Assembly (NCBI GenBank): GCA_963835935.1
Contig: CAWIHK010000006.1
Span: 186,001-250,000, forward strand
Origin: CAWIHK01 sp963835935
GTDB taxonomy: Bacteria; Bacteroidota; Ignavibacteria; UBA10030; CAVZMI01
Direction of reading: 5' to 3'
Length of the DNA stretch: 64,000 nt
Shown: positions 16,598 to 26,392 of the stretch, one piece after another
Layout: each line of letters starts with the position of its first letter
Numbering within the stretch: the stretch's first letter is position 1
Program-made: the position numbers and the translations under genes
The notes under the pieces: generated by a model
What the model was told of the DNA's origin: nothing
Database searches by the model: none
The model's input: only the letters and a program-made list of their open reading frames with translations

Positions 16598-19500
16598 ATG
16601 GACAATCTTATGAAAATCTCAAAAACGCAACGGACGACTATGAAAAGAAAAAGAGAGCAAACTTTATTATGCCAAGTTTCAGGAGACGTCGACAAACGAC
16701 GAAGCAACCCGCAAAGATGTTTTTCAATTTTAAGAAAAGTATTTCTACTTTTACTCGTCGTACCCATTTTTTCGTATGCACAAAACTTCTGGCAAGAAAC
16801 AAACGGTCCATACGGTGGTAATATTACTGCCCTTGCAATTGACCCTTCCGGAACGAAGATTTTTGCAGGTGCGGGGGGGGGTGTATTCATATCTACGGAC
16901 AATGGTTCGACTTGGACTTATTCCGGACTTGCAAATCCTGGAATTAGTTCTCTTGTGATTAGTCCTGATGGGAAAAATATCTTTGTAGGAGTATGGAGCA
17001 GTGGAGTTTATCTCTCAACGAATAATGGTTCAAGCTGGTTACAAGTCAACAATGGATTACCAAATACTGTTGTCTATGTTTTGACCATTAGTCCTAACGG
17101 ATCGAATATTTTTGTGGGCACTGCGAGTGGTGTATTTCTTTCTACAAATAATGGTTCAAGTTGGTCAATGGTTGGATTAGCGGGCAATAAAATTAATTCT
17201 CTTGCTATCAGTCCCGATGGATCGAATATCTTTGCAGGTACTCCCAATGGTATATTTCTTTCAAGCAACAACGGTATGAGTTGGGCATCCGTTAACAACG
17301 GGCTAACAATTAATAATGGAATCTTGTCGCTTGCAATCAGTTCCGACGGATCAAAGATCTTTGCAGGCGCTGCAAGTGGTGTATTTCTTTCGACAAATAA
17401 TGGTTCAAGTTGGACAATGGTTGGATTAGCAGGCAATAATATAAGCTCTCTTGCTATCAGCCCTGATGGATTGAATATTTTTGCAGGCGCAGATTGGGGA
17501 GGAATATTTCTTTCAACAAATAATGGTTCAAGCTGGACAAATACTGAATTAGGAAATGTTGAAGTATTTTGTGTAAAAGTTAGCCCTAATGGAACGAATA
17601 TTTTTGCAGGTACTAAATATGGCGGAGTTTTTCTTTCTTCCAACAATGGTTCCAGTTGGACAGCAATCAATAATGGAATAAAGGATTATGGGTTCCAGTC
17701 TCTTGTAATAAGTTCAGACGGGACAAAAATCTTTGCTGGCGGTGAAAACCTAGTATTTTTTTCTGCTAATGATGGTTCGAGTTGGATAGATATCAACAAT
17801 GGATCAATGGGTGGTGGTGGTTCTCTTTTTCTCGCATTAACTCCGGATGGGACGAATCTATTTGCTGGTACCCCATGGAATGGAATATTCCATTCGACTG
17901 ATAACGGTACAAGCTGGACAGCGGTTAATAATGGATTACCAAACAGTCTTAGAATCATGTCTTTTGCAATCAGCCCCGATGGGTCGAAAATTTTTGCGGG
18001 TACGGAAGGCAGCGGAATTTTTCTTTCTTCTAATAATGGTTCCAGTTGGTCAACAGTCAATAATGGATTAACAAATGATTCCGTCTATTCACTTGCAATA
18101 AGTCCGAACGGAACGAATATTTTTGCAGGTACTTATGGAGGTGGAATATTCCTTTCCACAAACAATGGTTCCAACTGGACGGCAGTGAATAATGGATTAA
18201 CATGTGATTCTGTCAATTGCATTGCGATCAGTCCCGACGGTATGAATATCTTTGCAGGCACACAGGGAGGAGGAATATTTCGTTCTACGAATAATGGTTC
18301 AAGTTGGAAAGCAGTGAATAGCGGAATAACTAATCTTACTGGGTGGGAGAAGCTTGCAATCAGCCCTAATGGGATTGATATCTTTGCTTGTGGCAATTGG
18401 TGGAGTGGAAACGGAATAATTCATTCCAATAATAATGGTGCGGGATGGATAGTAATTAACAGTGGAATAATTGGTGGTGATGCAAGTTCACTTGCCATCA
18501 AGCCAGATGGGAAGGAAATCTTTGCAGCGTCCAATGGTGTAGTAGTTAAAGGTTTGCTTTCAGCAGTTGTGCCACCAGCCGCGCCAAATAATCTCACCGC
18601 CGTCGCGAGCAATGGGCAAGTTACACTCAAATGGCATAAAAACACAGAAGCCAACTTCTCATATTATTGTGTTTATTGCGGCACATCTTCTGGTGGAGAG
18701 CAGAGAATTCAAACAACCACAAATGGCATAACAGATACAACACGAGTTGAGACGGTTTTAACAAATGACACTACGTATTATTTCCGTGTCACTGCAGTCA
18801 ATAGCACTGGTTGGGAGAGCAGCTTTAGTAATGAAGTAAGTGCAACGCCTCATAATCCGTCATTAGCTCCGCCCACCATCACATCTTTTTCACCAACCTC
18901 CGGTCCCATTGGCACAACGGTTACAATCACCGGCACAAATTTTAACACCACTCCAGCAAATAATATTGTGTACTTTGGCGCTGTGAGAGCGTCTGTGACA
19001 GCAGCGAGTTCCACCTCGTTGACCGTAACAGTACCAACTGGAGCGACGTATCAACCGATAACTGTAACAAATTTTACAACCGGATTGACGGCGTTTTCGA
19101 GTAAGCCATTTATTGTTACATTCCCAAGTTCACGGACGATAGATACGGCGTCCTTTGCTTCAAAATTAGATTTTACAACTGGATCGCGTCCCTATGCTAT
19201 CGCCATCTGTGATGTGGATGGAGACGGCAAACCTGACGTCATTGTTGTAAATTCAAATGACAATACTGTTTCGATTTTCAGGAATACAAGCGCTTCCGGT
19301 TCAATTACAGCAAACTCATTTGCACCAAAGGTTGACTTTGCGACAGGATCGGAACCATGGGGTGTTGCCATCTGTGATGTGGATGGAGACGGTAAACCTG
19401 ACCTGGTTGTTACAAATCAGGGTAGTAGTACTGTTTCAATTTTCAGAAATACAAGCACTTCCGGTACTATTACAGCAAGCTCCTTTGCTCCCAAGATTGA

Positions 19501-22483
19501 CTTCACGACGGGAACGTTTCCTCAAGGTATTGCTATTGCTGATGCAGATGGAGACGGCAAACCAGACCTCGTTGTTACAAACTTTGGCAGCAATACAGTT
19601 TCGGTTTTCAGGAACACAAGCACTTCCGGTTCCATTACTGCAAGCTCTTTTGCTCCAAAGGTTGACTTCTCGGTGGGATCGCCCGATGTTGTTGCCATAG
19701 GTGATGTGGATGGAGACGGCAAACCAGACCTCGTTGTTACAGGCTGGAGCAACAATACTGTTTCAGTCTTCAGGAACACAAGCTCTTCAGGTTCCATTTC
19801 CTTTGCATCCAAGGTTGACTTCACGACAGGATCAAATTCCTCTTGGGTTGCCATAGGTGATGTGGATGGAGACGGAAAATCTGACATCGTTGTTACAAAC
19901 TGGAGCAGCGGCACAGTTTCGGTTTTCAGGAATACAAGCACTTCAGGTTCCATTACAGCAAGCTCTTTTGCTCCCAAGATTGACTTCACGACGGGATCGA
20001 ATCCATGGGGTGTTGCCATATGTGATGTGGATGGAGACGGCAAACCAGATCTCATTGTTGCAAACTCGGGCAGTAATACTATTTCAGTATTTAGAAATAC
20101 ATGCACTTCTGGTTCCATTACTGCAAGCTCTTTTGCTAAAAAGATTGACTACACGGCGGGAACAAATCCCAGTGGTGTTGCCATCTGTGATGTTAATGGA
20201 GACGGCAAACCGGACATCGTTGTTACAGACTATGACATTAATACTAATACTATTTCGGTGTTGCGGAATACTATATCTACTGGAAAAACTCCACCCACCG
20301 CTCCTCAAAACCTCACTGCCACCGCCGGCAACGGTCAGGTGACACTCAAATGGAATAAAAACACAGAATCAGATTTTCTCAAGTATCGTATTTATCGCGG
20401 TACGATAGCCGACGGTGAAACGCTGGTGGATTCTTCATCTGCATTAATCACCGATACAACAAAAACAATAAGCGGACTTACGAATGGCACGACATACTAT
20501 TTTGAAGTAACCGCAATGAATACTGCACGATTGGAAAGTGGATTTAGTAATGAAGTAAGTGCAACACCAACAGCATTAGCATTACCGATAGTCACAACAA
20601 ATCCAGCTAACTCAATAACAAATAATTCAGCAGTATTATATGCCGTGATAAATCCGAATGGATCAGGAACGACGGCATATTTTGAATGGGGCACAGATAA
20701 TACGCTGACAACTGTGTCGGTAACACCGACGCAATCAATCGGATCGGGTACAAGTAATCAAATATTCACAGCGAATATAACAGGATTAAATCCGAGCACG
20801 AATTATTACAATCGCGTGGTAGCTCAAAACAGCGCCGGAACGCAACGAGGCACAATTGTGAGTTTCCTAACAACTCCAGCCGCCGTAACACTCACAACTC
20901 CGTCAAACGGGGCGACGAATCAATTATTGACATTGAAATTAACTTGGAACCAATCCACAGGCGCTGCAGACTATCACCTGCAGGCAGCTACAGATCAGAC
21001 ATTTAATTCAATCAGCATCGACAATTCGACGATCACGACAATATCAACAGAAATTGGTCCGTTATCATTCGGGACAACATATTACTGGCGTGTCAGCGCA
21101 ATAAATAGTGGAGGCGAAAGTCCGTATTCATCAACTTCACACTTTACAACCATACCGGTGCCGCCGACAACAATCGCTGTGAACAAATCTTATACATATC
21201 CACAAAAATCCGATGTGTCGGATTACGCAAAAACGGATTATCAAATTATCGGGTTGCCCGGTTCAAGTAATCAACCCGTGACAAAGTTTTTAAATGGCAC
21301 TGAGGCAAGTGATTGGGAAGTATATTGGGATGATGGAGGCACAGACAACTATTATATCAAGTACGATGGCAGTTCAAATTTCACGTTTACTGCCGGGAAA
21401 GCATTTTGGATAATCTCAAAGAATAACATTAACGTAAATACAACGATACAAGCCGCATCCATGAATAATAATTACGAGGTTGACATCCCGCTTCATCAGG
21501 GTTGGAACCTCATCACAAATCCATACTCAATTTCGATGTCATGGTCGAATGTTGAAAGCGCGAACGGGATAAACTCGATAATCTATGAATATAATGGCGG
21601 GTCATATTCGCAATCGCCAAAATTCGATCCGTATATGGGATATTATTTATTCAACGGCTCACCGAATACAACTCTCAACGCGTTGAAAGTTCCGTATCAG
21701 AGTATTTATGCCAATGTTGTCAATACCGAAAGCCTTGCAAAGAATGATTGGCGTGTGAATGTGCAATTACAATCTGCTGGGATAGTTGATAAGAGTGTGT
21801 CGTTCGGAGTTTCACGCGCGGCAAGCACCGGTTTGAATAAATTCAATTTCCGGAAACCACGAGCTCTTGCTTCATTGCCGGAAATTCATTTTGACCGTAC
21901 GGATTGGGATTCGAACTACCCTGCATTTGCAGCCGATATTCGGCCTTCGATAGGAGAAGTTGAGAGATGGCAGTTGAGTGTAAATGGAAAGCAGGGCTCG
22001 TCGGCTAAACTTGTATTTGGAGGCATCAGTGAAGTCCCAACAAGCTACGCAGTTTTTCTGGTAGATGGTGTGCACGCAACATTCGTTGATTTGAGAAAAG
22101 ATTCTACTTACGAATTTACACAACCGACAAATAATACTTCGATAACGATTCTTGTCGGTTCACCGGAGAAAGTTGAAAAAGAAGCGCAGAGTGTTCTACC
22201 GGTGAGCTACGAGTTAAGCCGGAATTTCCCGAATCCATTTAATCCTAGTACGAATTTCCTGGTTCGATTACCGGCCGCATCAGAAGTGACAGTTCGAGTG
22301 TATAATATTTTGGGACAGATGGTTCGAGAGATATATCACGGCAATCTTGATGTTGGCCAGCACTGGTTCACCTGGGACGGAAGGAATCAAAATCAGCAGA
22401 AGATGCCGAGCGGTGTTTATTATTGCAGGTTGGAAGTGTCCGGGAAGCTTTCTCAAAGCATAAAGATGGTTTTGATTAATTAA
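16598..22483 (+). CDS. Giant T9SS-secreted multidomain beta-propeller protein
   Basis: 1961 residues. A hydrophobic export signal lies at about 41-62 (FLLLLVVPIFSYAQ), late for a signal peptide, so the true start may be ATG 16610 or 16640. Next come 14 repeats of about 42 residues with SPDG-NIFAG and STNNGSSW Asp-box cores (about 70-650, enough for two seven-bladed propellers), an FN3 domain (about 657-750), an IPT/TIG domain (about 757-840) and seven FG-GAP/VCBS repeats with calcium-type DVDGDGKPD loops (about 850-1225). Three FN3-like domains follow, then an unclassified region. A type IX sorting domain ends it (about 1868-1961, RNFPNPFNPSTNF ... GVYYCRLEVSGK). It is probably surface-attached or released, with adhesive or binding roles. 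A G9 run occurs at 16873-16881. Confidence 0.9.
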   Translation: MDNLMKISKTQRTTMKRKREQTLLCQVSGDVDKRRSNPQRCFSILRKVFLLLLVVPIFSYAQNFWQETNGPYGGNITALAIDPSGTKIFAGAGGGVFISTDNGSTWTYSGLANPGISSLVISPDGKNIFVGVWSSGVYLSTNNGSSWLQVNNGLPNTVVYVLTISPNGSNIFVGTASGVFLSTNNGSSWSMVGLAGNKINSLAISPDGSNIFAGTPNGIFLSSNNGMSWASVNNGLTINNGILSLAISSDGSKIFAGAASGVFLSTNNGSSWTMVGLAGNNISSLAISPDGLNIFAGADWGGIFLSTNNGSSWTNTELGNVEVFCVKVSPNGTNIFAGTKYGGVFLSSNNGSSWTAINNGIKDYGFQSLVISSDGTKIFAGGENLVFFSANDGSSWIDINNGSMGGGGSLFLALTPDGTNLFAGTPWNGIFHSTDNGTSWTAVNNGLPNSLRIMSFAISPDGSKIFAGTEGSGIFLSSNNGSSWSTVNNGLTNDSVYSLAISPNGTNIFAGTYGGGIFLSTNNGSNWTAVNNGLTCDSVNCIAISPDGMNIFAGTQGGGIFRSTNNGSSWKAVNSGITNLTGWEKLAISPNGIDIFACGNWWSGNGIIHSNNNGAGWIVINSGIIGGDASSLAIKPDGKEIFAASNGVVVKGLLSAVVPPAAPNNLTAVASNGQVTLKWHKNTEANFSYYCVYCGTSSGGEQRIQTTTNGITDTTRVETVLTNDTTYYFRVTAVNSTGWESSFSNEVSATPHNPSLAPPTITSFSPTSGPIGTTVTITGTNFNTTPANNIVYFGAVRASVTAASSTSLTVTVPTGATYQPITVTNFTTGLTAFSSKPFIVTFPSSRTIDTASFASKLDFTTGSRPYAIAICDVDGDGKPDVIVVNSNDNTVSIFRNTSASGSITANSFAPKVDFATGSEPWGVAICDVDGDGKPDLVVTNQGSSTVSIFRNTSTSGTITASSFAPKIDFTTGTFPQGIAIADADGDGKPDLVVTNFGSNTVSVFRNTSTSGSITASSFAPKVDFSVGSPDVVAIGDVDGDGKPDLVVTGWSNNTVSVFRNTSSSGSISFASKVDFTTGSNSSWVAIGDVDGDGKSDIVVTNWSSGTVSVFRNTSTSGSITASSFAPKIDFTTGSNPWGVAICDVDGDGKPDLIVANSGSNTISVFRNTCTSGSITASSFAKKIDYTAGTNPSGVAICDVNGDGKPDIVVTDYDINTNTISVLRNTISTGKTPPTAPQNLTATAGNGQVTLKWNKNTESDFLKYRIYRGTIADGETLVDSSSALITDTTKTISGLTNGTTYYFEVTAMNTARLESGFSNEVSATPTALALPIVTTNPANSITNNSAVLYAVINPNGSGTTAYFEWGTDNTLTTVSVTPTQSIGSGTSNQIFTANITGLNPSTNYYNRVVAQNSAGTQRGTIVSFLTTPAAVTLTTPSNGATNQLLTLKLTWNQSTGAADYHLQAATDQTFNSISIDNSTITTISTEIGPLSFGTTYYWRVSAINSGGESPYSSTSHFTTIPVPPTTIAVNKSYTYPQKSDVSDYAKTDYQIIGLPGSSNQPVTKFLNGTEASDWEVYWDDGGTDNYYIKYDGSSNFTFTAGKAFWIISKNNINVNTTIQAASMNNNYEVDIPLHQGWNLITNPYSISMSWSNVESANGINSIIYEYNGGSYSQSPKFDPYMGYYLFNGSPNTTLNALKVPYQSIYANVVNTESLAKNDWRVNVQLQSAGIVDKSVSFGVSRAASTGLNKFNFRKPRALASLPEIHFDRTDWDSNYPAFAADIRPSIGEVERWQLSVNGKQGSSAKLVFGGISEVPTSYAVFLVDGVHATFVDLRKDSTYEFTQPTNNTSITILVGSPEKVEKEAQSVLPVSYELSRNFPNPFNPSTNFLVRLPAASEVTVRVYNILGQMVREIYHGNLDVGQHWFTWDGRNQNQQKMPSGVYYCRLEVSGKLSQSIKMVLIN
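16873..16881 (+). repeat. Homopolymer G9 tract inside the giant gene
   Basis: Nine consecutive G bases within the first propeller repeat, encoding part of GAGGGVF. The frame is open with nine. Equivalent positions in the other 13 repeats use mixed glycine codons with no long G run. Slippage by one base would stop translation about 280 codons-worth of bases or less after the start, i.e. near the N-terminus, so it is a possible phase-variation switch. Confidence 0.8.
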
Positions 22484-22510
22484 CTGGTGTTACGCAGAGA
22501 AGAAAAATTG

Positions 22511-22639
22511 CCACGACCTTCAGGTCGTGGAACTGAATGAATAAAATAGAATGGGCTTTAGCCCAATAAAAAATGTTGCAAATAGGGTTAAAACCCGATG
22601 GTACACTAGTATTTTTAATCCACGAGCTAAAGCTCGTGG
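22511..22639. repeat. Cluster of four REP-like hairpins
   Basis: Four short palindromes lie in 129 bp: 22511-22530 (CCACGACCT TC AGGTCGTGG), 22552-22565 (TGGGCT TT AGCCCA), 22585-22596 (GGGTT AA AACCC) and 22620-22639 (CCACGAGCT AA AGCTCGTGG). The outer two are near-copies of one another with 9-bp stems, the inner two are related short stems. Arrangements of this kind are known as REP/REPIN arrays mobilised by RAYT (IS200-like) transposases, but no transposase gene is present nearby. They lie between the stop of the giant gene and a small membrane-protein gene, and may also act as mRNA-stabilising or terminating structures. Confidence 0.8.
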
Positions 22640-22676
22640 CAATAGGTGTATCATCAGTCCACTTCATGAGGGCACT

Positions 22677-23189
22677 ATGAATAAGATTTTAAGAATAAGT
22701 TGGCCGGTATGTTTATTTCTTTCTATCATATTAATTATAGAAAGCATACCGGTATCGATTGCACGAGCTGAAGAGAAGATAGAGGTCATGAATGTTGACT
22801 ACAGGATTTCTGGGAGTAAGATAATTATCTCGTATGATTTGTCTGGCCCTCTTGATAAAGAGTATAAAGTTGCCCTGACATTAAGGCGAGAGAGTCAATC
22901 CGATTTTGAATATGAACCAAAGGAAGTCAGCGGATATGTTGGAGAAAATTGTAAAGGCGGGAAAAGACATGAGATCGAGTGGAATTTTTTGAAAGAGTTT
23001 CCGAAAGGTTTGTCGGGGAATGATTATTATTTCAAAGTAGATGCCGAGATGGTCAAGGGAGGTTCGAGCGTCTGGTGGTGGATTGCGGGAGGAGCAGCGG
23101 TAGCGGGAGGAACGGCAGCAGTATTATCGAAGGGTTCATCGGGCAATAATAACAAGCCCGTTTTTCCAGGACCTCCGGATAGGCCGTAA
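22677..23189 (+). CDS. Hypothetical exported protein with C-terminal membrane segment
   Basis: I do not recognise the family. The ATG at 22677 gives 170 residues with an N-terminal signal peptide or anchor (about 8-30, cleavage perhaps after SIARA). A beta-rich domain follows (about 33-135, with ISGSKIIISYDLSG), a WWW motif and a glycine/alanine membrane segment (about 138-158), then a short Asn/Pro-rich tail. The N-terminal part resembles beta-sandwich domains seen in Bacteroidota exported proteins, but no specific match can be claimed. It follows the giant T9SS gene in the same direction across the REP cluster, so may be co-transcribed. Confidence 0.65.
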   Translation: MNKILRISWPVCLFLSIILIIESIPVSIARAEEKIEVMNVDYRISGSKIIISYDLSGPLDKEYKVALTLRRESQSDFEYEPKEVSGYVGENCKGGKRHEIEWNFLKEFPKGLSGNDYYFKVDAEMVKGGSSVWWWIAGGAAVAGGTAAVLSKGSSGNNNKPVFPGPPDRP

Positions 23190-23339
23190 GGATGATAGAT
23201 AAGGAATTAAAAATTTATCGAAACATTCTATATAGAAGGGAAAATAGAACGACCTATTTCTGAAGAAAAATATTTTTTATTCCCATCGCAATTCACCCTT
23301 ATTCTTTCATCTTTTCCTTTTTTTCTCTTATCTTGTTAT

Positions 23340-25175
23340 ATGCCCATTTCATTCGTCGATAAAAATGATATCAGATCTTTGCTCTCTGCTTATGCGGATG
23401 AACCGGGAACGATAATTCTGGAGACTAATAAGTCGGGAGATGGATCGTGGCGCAGTTTTGCATTCATGGATCCTGAGCGGATTATCTCATGCATGTCGAC
23501 GACAGAAATCGATGGAGCGTTATGCGAAATTGAGAAGGAGGTAAATCGGGGCCGTTATGCTGCCGGCTATATTGCGTATGAAGCTGCTTATGCATTTCAA
23601 AAATTCGATAAATATGAATCGAATGATTTGCCTTTACTTTGGTTCGGAATTTATCCTCGCGCAGAAATAGTCGAAAAAGCAAGCGCTGCATCGCGACGAA
23701 AACCTGAACCGCTCCCGATCATGACGATTCGTAATCCCCGCCTCACTCAAAACAGAGAAGAGTATATCAAGGTTGTAAACAAAATTAAAGAATATCTTGC
23801 GGCGGGAGATACTTATCAAGTAAACTATACTCTAAAGTTATTGTTCGATATCGACGGTTCCCCTTGTGATTTATATGAGATTCTTTCTTATCAACAACAC
23901 GTTCGATATGCAGGATATCTAAACATCGGTCAACATGTGATTCTTTCCCTGTCGCCCGAATTGTTTTTCCGCATGCAGGGAAATCATATCGTACTCCGGC
24001 CGATGAAGGGAACGATTCGGCGCGGCCGCACACGAGTTGAAGATGCAGTGCTCAGCGAACAATTGCGCCGCTCCGAAAAAGATAAAAGTGAAAACCTGAT
24101 GATCGTCGATTTGTTGCGGAACGATGTCGGACGAATCGCCGAAATCGGCACGGTAGAAACAAACTCTCTATACGACATCGAACAATACGATACACTTTTT
24201 CAAATGGTATCTACCATCGAAGCGGAGCGCCGGCAGGGTACGACATTGCCGGACATCGTTCACGCGTTATTTCCTTCCGGTTCGGTCACCGGAGCTCCAA
24301 AAATTCGCACCATGGAAATCATCCATGAAATTGAATCGTCTCCGCGCGGGGTTTATACCGGTGCGATCGGCCTCATCGGGCCGGATAATCAGGCAATATT
24401 CAATGTTGCCATTCGAACATTGGTGATTAATCGAGAAACCAAAAGCGGAGTTATGGGAATTGGCAGCGGTATCGTGAACGATTCTGTTGCTGAAAAAGAA
24501 TATGACGAGTGTTTGTTAAAAGCAAAATTTCTTACGCATCCGATTCCTGAATTTCAACTTCTTGAAACAATTTTATGGGAACCACGCAGTGGTTACTTCT
24601 TGCTCGATTACCATCTCGAGCGTCTGTTTGATTCCGCACTCTACTTTGATATACCAATACAAATCGATAAAGTTAAAAAACATATCGTCGCACAATCGCA
24701 TAAATTCGGGAACGAACCGCGCAGGGTGAGGCTGACGGTTTCTTTCAACGGATCGTATTCACTGCAAAGTTCTCCGATCGAAGAAAAACCGGAAAAGGTA
24801 ATCATTCGTTTTTCCGATGTACGCACTGATTCTACCGACAGATTTTTATATCACAAAACAACGAATCGAAATTTGTACGATCGGGAACTAGAGCAAGCCC
24901 GGAACGAAGGATTCTTCGATGTTCTTTTCCGAAATGAGTACGGTGATGTGACGGAGGGATCGATCACGAATATTTTCATCAGAAAGAAAAATGAGTATAT
25001 CACGCCGCCGTTACGATGCGGTGTTCTCGATGGCATATTCCGCCGGCATCTAATACGAAGTAAAATTATTCCTTTGAAAGAACATCTGATTACCGAAAAG
25101 GATGTGAGAACGGCAGAAGATGTTTTTTTGTGTAATTCGGTTCGAGGGATTATCAAAGTGGATGAAATAAAATGA
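23340..25175 (+). CDS. pabB: Aminodeoxychorismate synthase component I fused to aminodeoxychorismate lyase
   Basis: A 611-residue PabB-PabC fusion making 4-aminobenzoate for folate. The chorismate-binding domain (about 1-365) has RPMKGTIRRG, where Lys sits at the position used by ADC synthases (anthranilate synthases have Ala there), and the GSVTGAPKIRTMEII motif. The C-terminal class IV aminotransferase-fold domain (about 385-611) holds the PLP lysine in YHKTTNR and the GDVTEGSITNIFI motif of PabC lyases. No glutaminase (PabA) gene is nearby. Fused PabBC enzymes are known in several bacteria. The next gene is an unrelated SIR2-like gene 38 nt away. Confidence 0.92.
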   Translation: MPISFVDKNDIRSLLSAYADEPGTIILETNKSGDGSWRSFAFMDPERIISCMSTTEIDGALCEIEKEVNRGRYAAGYIAYEAAYAFQKFDKYESNDLPLLWFGIYPRAEIVEKASAASRRKPEPLPIMTIRNPRLTQNREEYIKVVNKIKEYLAAGDTYQVNYTLKLLFDIDGSPCDLYEILSYQQHVRYAGYLNIGQHVILSLSPELFFRMQGNHIVLRPMKGTIRRGRTRVEDAVLSEQLRRSEKDKSENLMIVDLLRNDVGRIAEIGTVETNSLYDIEQYDTLFQMVSTIEAERRQGTTLPDIVHALFPSGSVTGAPKIRTMEIIHEIESSPRGVYTGAIGLIGPDNQAIFNVAIRTLVINRETKSGVMGIGSGIVNDSVAEKEYDECLLKAKFLTHPIPEFQLLETILWEPRSGYFLLDYHLERLFDSALYFDIPIQIDKVKKHIVAQSHKFGNEPRRVRLTVSFNGSYSLQSSPIEEKPEKVIIRFSDVRTDSTDRFLYHKTTNRNLYDRELEQARNEGFFDVLFRNEYGDVTEGSITNIFIRKKNEYITPPLRCGVLDGIFRRHLIRSKIIPLKEHLITEKDVRTAEDVFLCNSVRGIIKVDEIK

Positions 25176-25213
25176 GATGAATTACTCAATGTTATATGCA
25201 CTGAGAAAGTAAA

Positions 25214-26392
25214 GTGAAAAAAATAATATTTCTATTTGGTTCGGGTTTATCTATTCCTGCGGAGATGTCTTCTATATGGGACATTACCAAGAACGTCTTA
25301 GATGGGGATAATATTATGAGACATACTGATGGAAATTATTATTTTGGAAAACCACTTTATAACCATATAGGAAAAGAAGATGAATATGTCCCATGTGTAT
25401 TACTTTTTCTTAGAAGGATAAAAATAGAAATCGATTTATACTACTGGAATTTTTTCCGCAAAGAAACAAACTATGAAGATTTATATTATGTCGCTTCACA
25501 GATATATGATAGTGAAATGTTCAATTATGATAATCCTGTCGTTCAGCCATTCATTGACAAAATAATCAAAGAAGTAAAACCTTTATTAAAAGGTAAGCGA
25601 GGGGAGATTCGGGAAAAATGGGAGCTACATGAACTTGCGGAGGAAGCTATGAACTATATTCATGATATTGTATGGCACCATTTGAGAAAGGAGCCGAATA
25701 ACTTTTTATATTTGAAATTTCTTAAAGAAGCTTACGAAGATTCAAAAATTGAACGCATTTTCACATTTTCGTTAAACCATGATTTAGTTATAGAAAAATA
25801 TTTTAAAACTTCTGAAATTCCTTTTATCGACGGATTTTGGGGACCAATAAATGATGTTAGATATTGGGATTTCAATCTTTATAAAAATGATGAAAAATTG
25901 AGCATTGCCAAATTACATGGTTCAATAAACTGGTTTAAATTCAGACGCGAAACATACCCCCAAAATGAAATTGGTATACCTGTTCAGGGGAATTTTTGGA
26001 GAACAAAAAGTCTCAATGGTGTCTATCAATCCCCTGTTTATGGCCGCCCCATGTTTTTAGTTGGCACGTTTAATAAGATTTTTCAATATACTTATGACAT
26101 TTACTTTTTATTATATCATTTATTCTATGATACGCTAATTGATACAAATACTATAATAATTTCCGGATATAGCTTTGGTGATAAAGGAATTAATACGCGG
26201 TTAATTGAATGGCTGTATTCAAGCAATGAGAGAAAAATTATTGTTATTCATCCAGAAATAGAAAAGCTAAGAAATTCTTCTCGTGGTAGTATTTATCTCA
26301 ATTGGGATAAATGGGTAAAAGACAAAAAGATGATATTTATTCAAAAGGGAATTGAAGAAATTAATTGGAATGAAATATCGAAGAACATATAA
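25214..26392 (+). CDS. SIR2-like domain protein (possible anti-phage NADase)
   Basis: A 392-residue protein starting with GTG at 25214 (TAAAGTGAAA). It has the core motifs of the SIR2/SIR2_2 Rossmann fold: FGSGLSIPAEM at about 8 (nucleotide-binding Gly loop), FSLNHDLVIEKYF at about 184 (the N-x-D motif), KLHGSINWF at about 236 (catalytic His region) and IISGYSFGDKGIN at about 316. Stand-alone SIR2-like proteins and those in Thoeris, DSR and similar systems degrade NAD+ on phage infection. Here it is a single gene, with no partner in the operon, AT-richer than its neighbours (many AAA/TTT codons). Defence function is inference. Cassette-like boxes lie at 25191-25197 (GTTATAT) and 26397-26403 (ATATAAC). 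Confidence 0.8.
   Translation: MKKIIFLFGSGLSIPAEMSSIWDITKNVLDGDNIMRHTDGNYYFGKPLYNHIGKEDEYVPCVLLFLRRIKIEIDLYYWNFFRKETNYEDLYYVASQIYDSEMFNYDNPVVQPFIDKIIKEVKPLLKGKRGEIREKWELHELAEEAMNYIHDIVWHHLRKEPNNFLYLKFLKEAYEDSKIERIFTFSLNHDLVIEKYFKTSEIPFIDGFWGPINDVRYWDFNLYKNDEKLSIAKLHGSINWFKFRRETYPQNEIGIPVQGNFWRTKSLNGVYQSPVYGRPMFLVGTFNKIFQYTYDIYFLLYHLFYDTLIDTNTIIISGYSFGDKGINTRLIEWLYSSNERKIIVIHPEIEKLRNSSRGSIYLNWDKWVKDKKMIFIQKGIEEINWNEISKNI

Noticed and set aside
19257..20342. Overlapping proteins with LQ/LP-rich repeats in other frames of the FG-GAP region
   Set aside because: They are shadows of the repeated coding sequence and show no independent support.
23340..25175. Two-component anthranilate synthase (TrpE) reading of the fused gene
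   Set aside because: The Lys in RPMKGT and the class IV aminotransferase half point to PabB-PabC.
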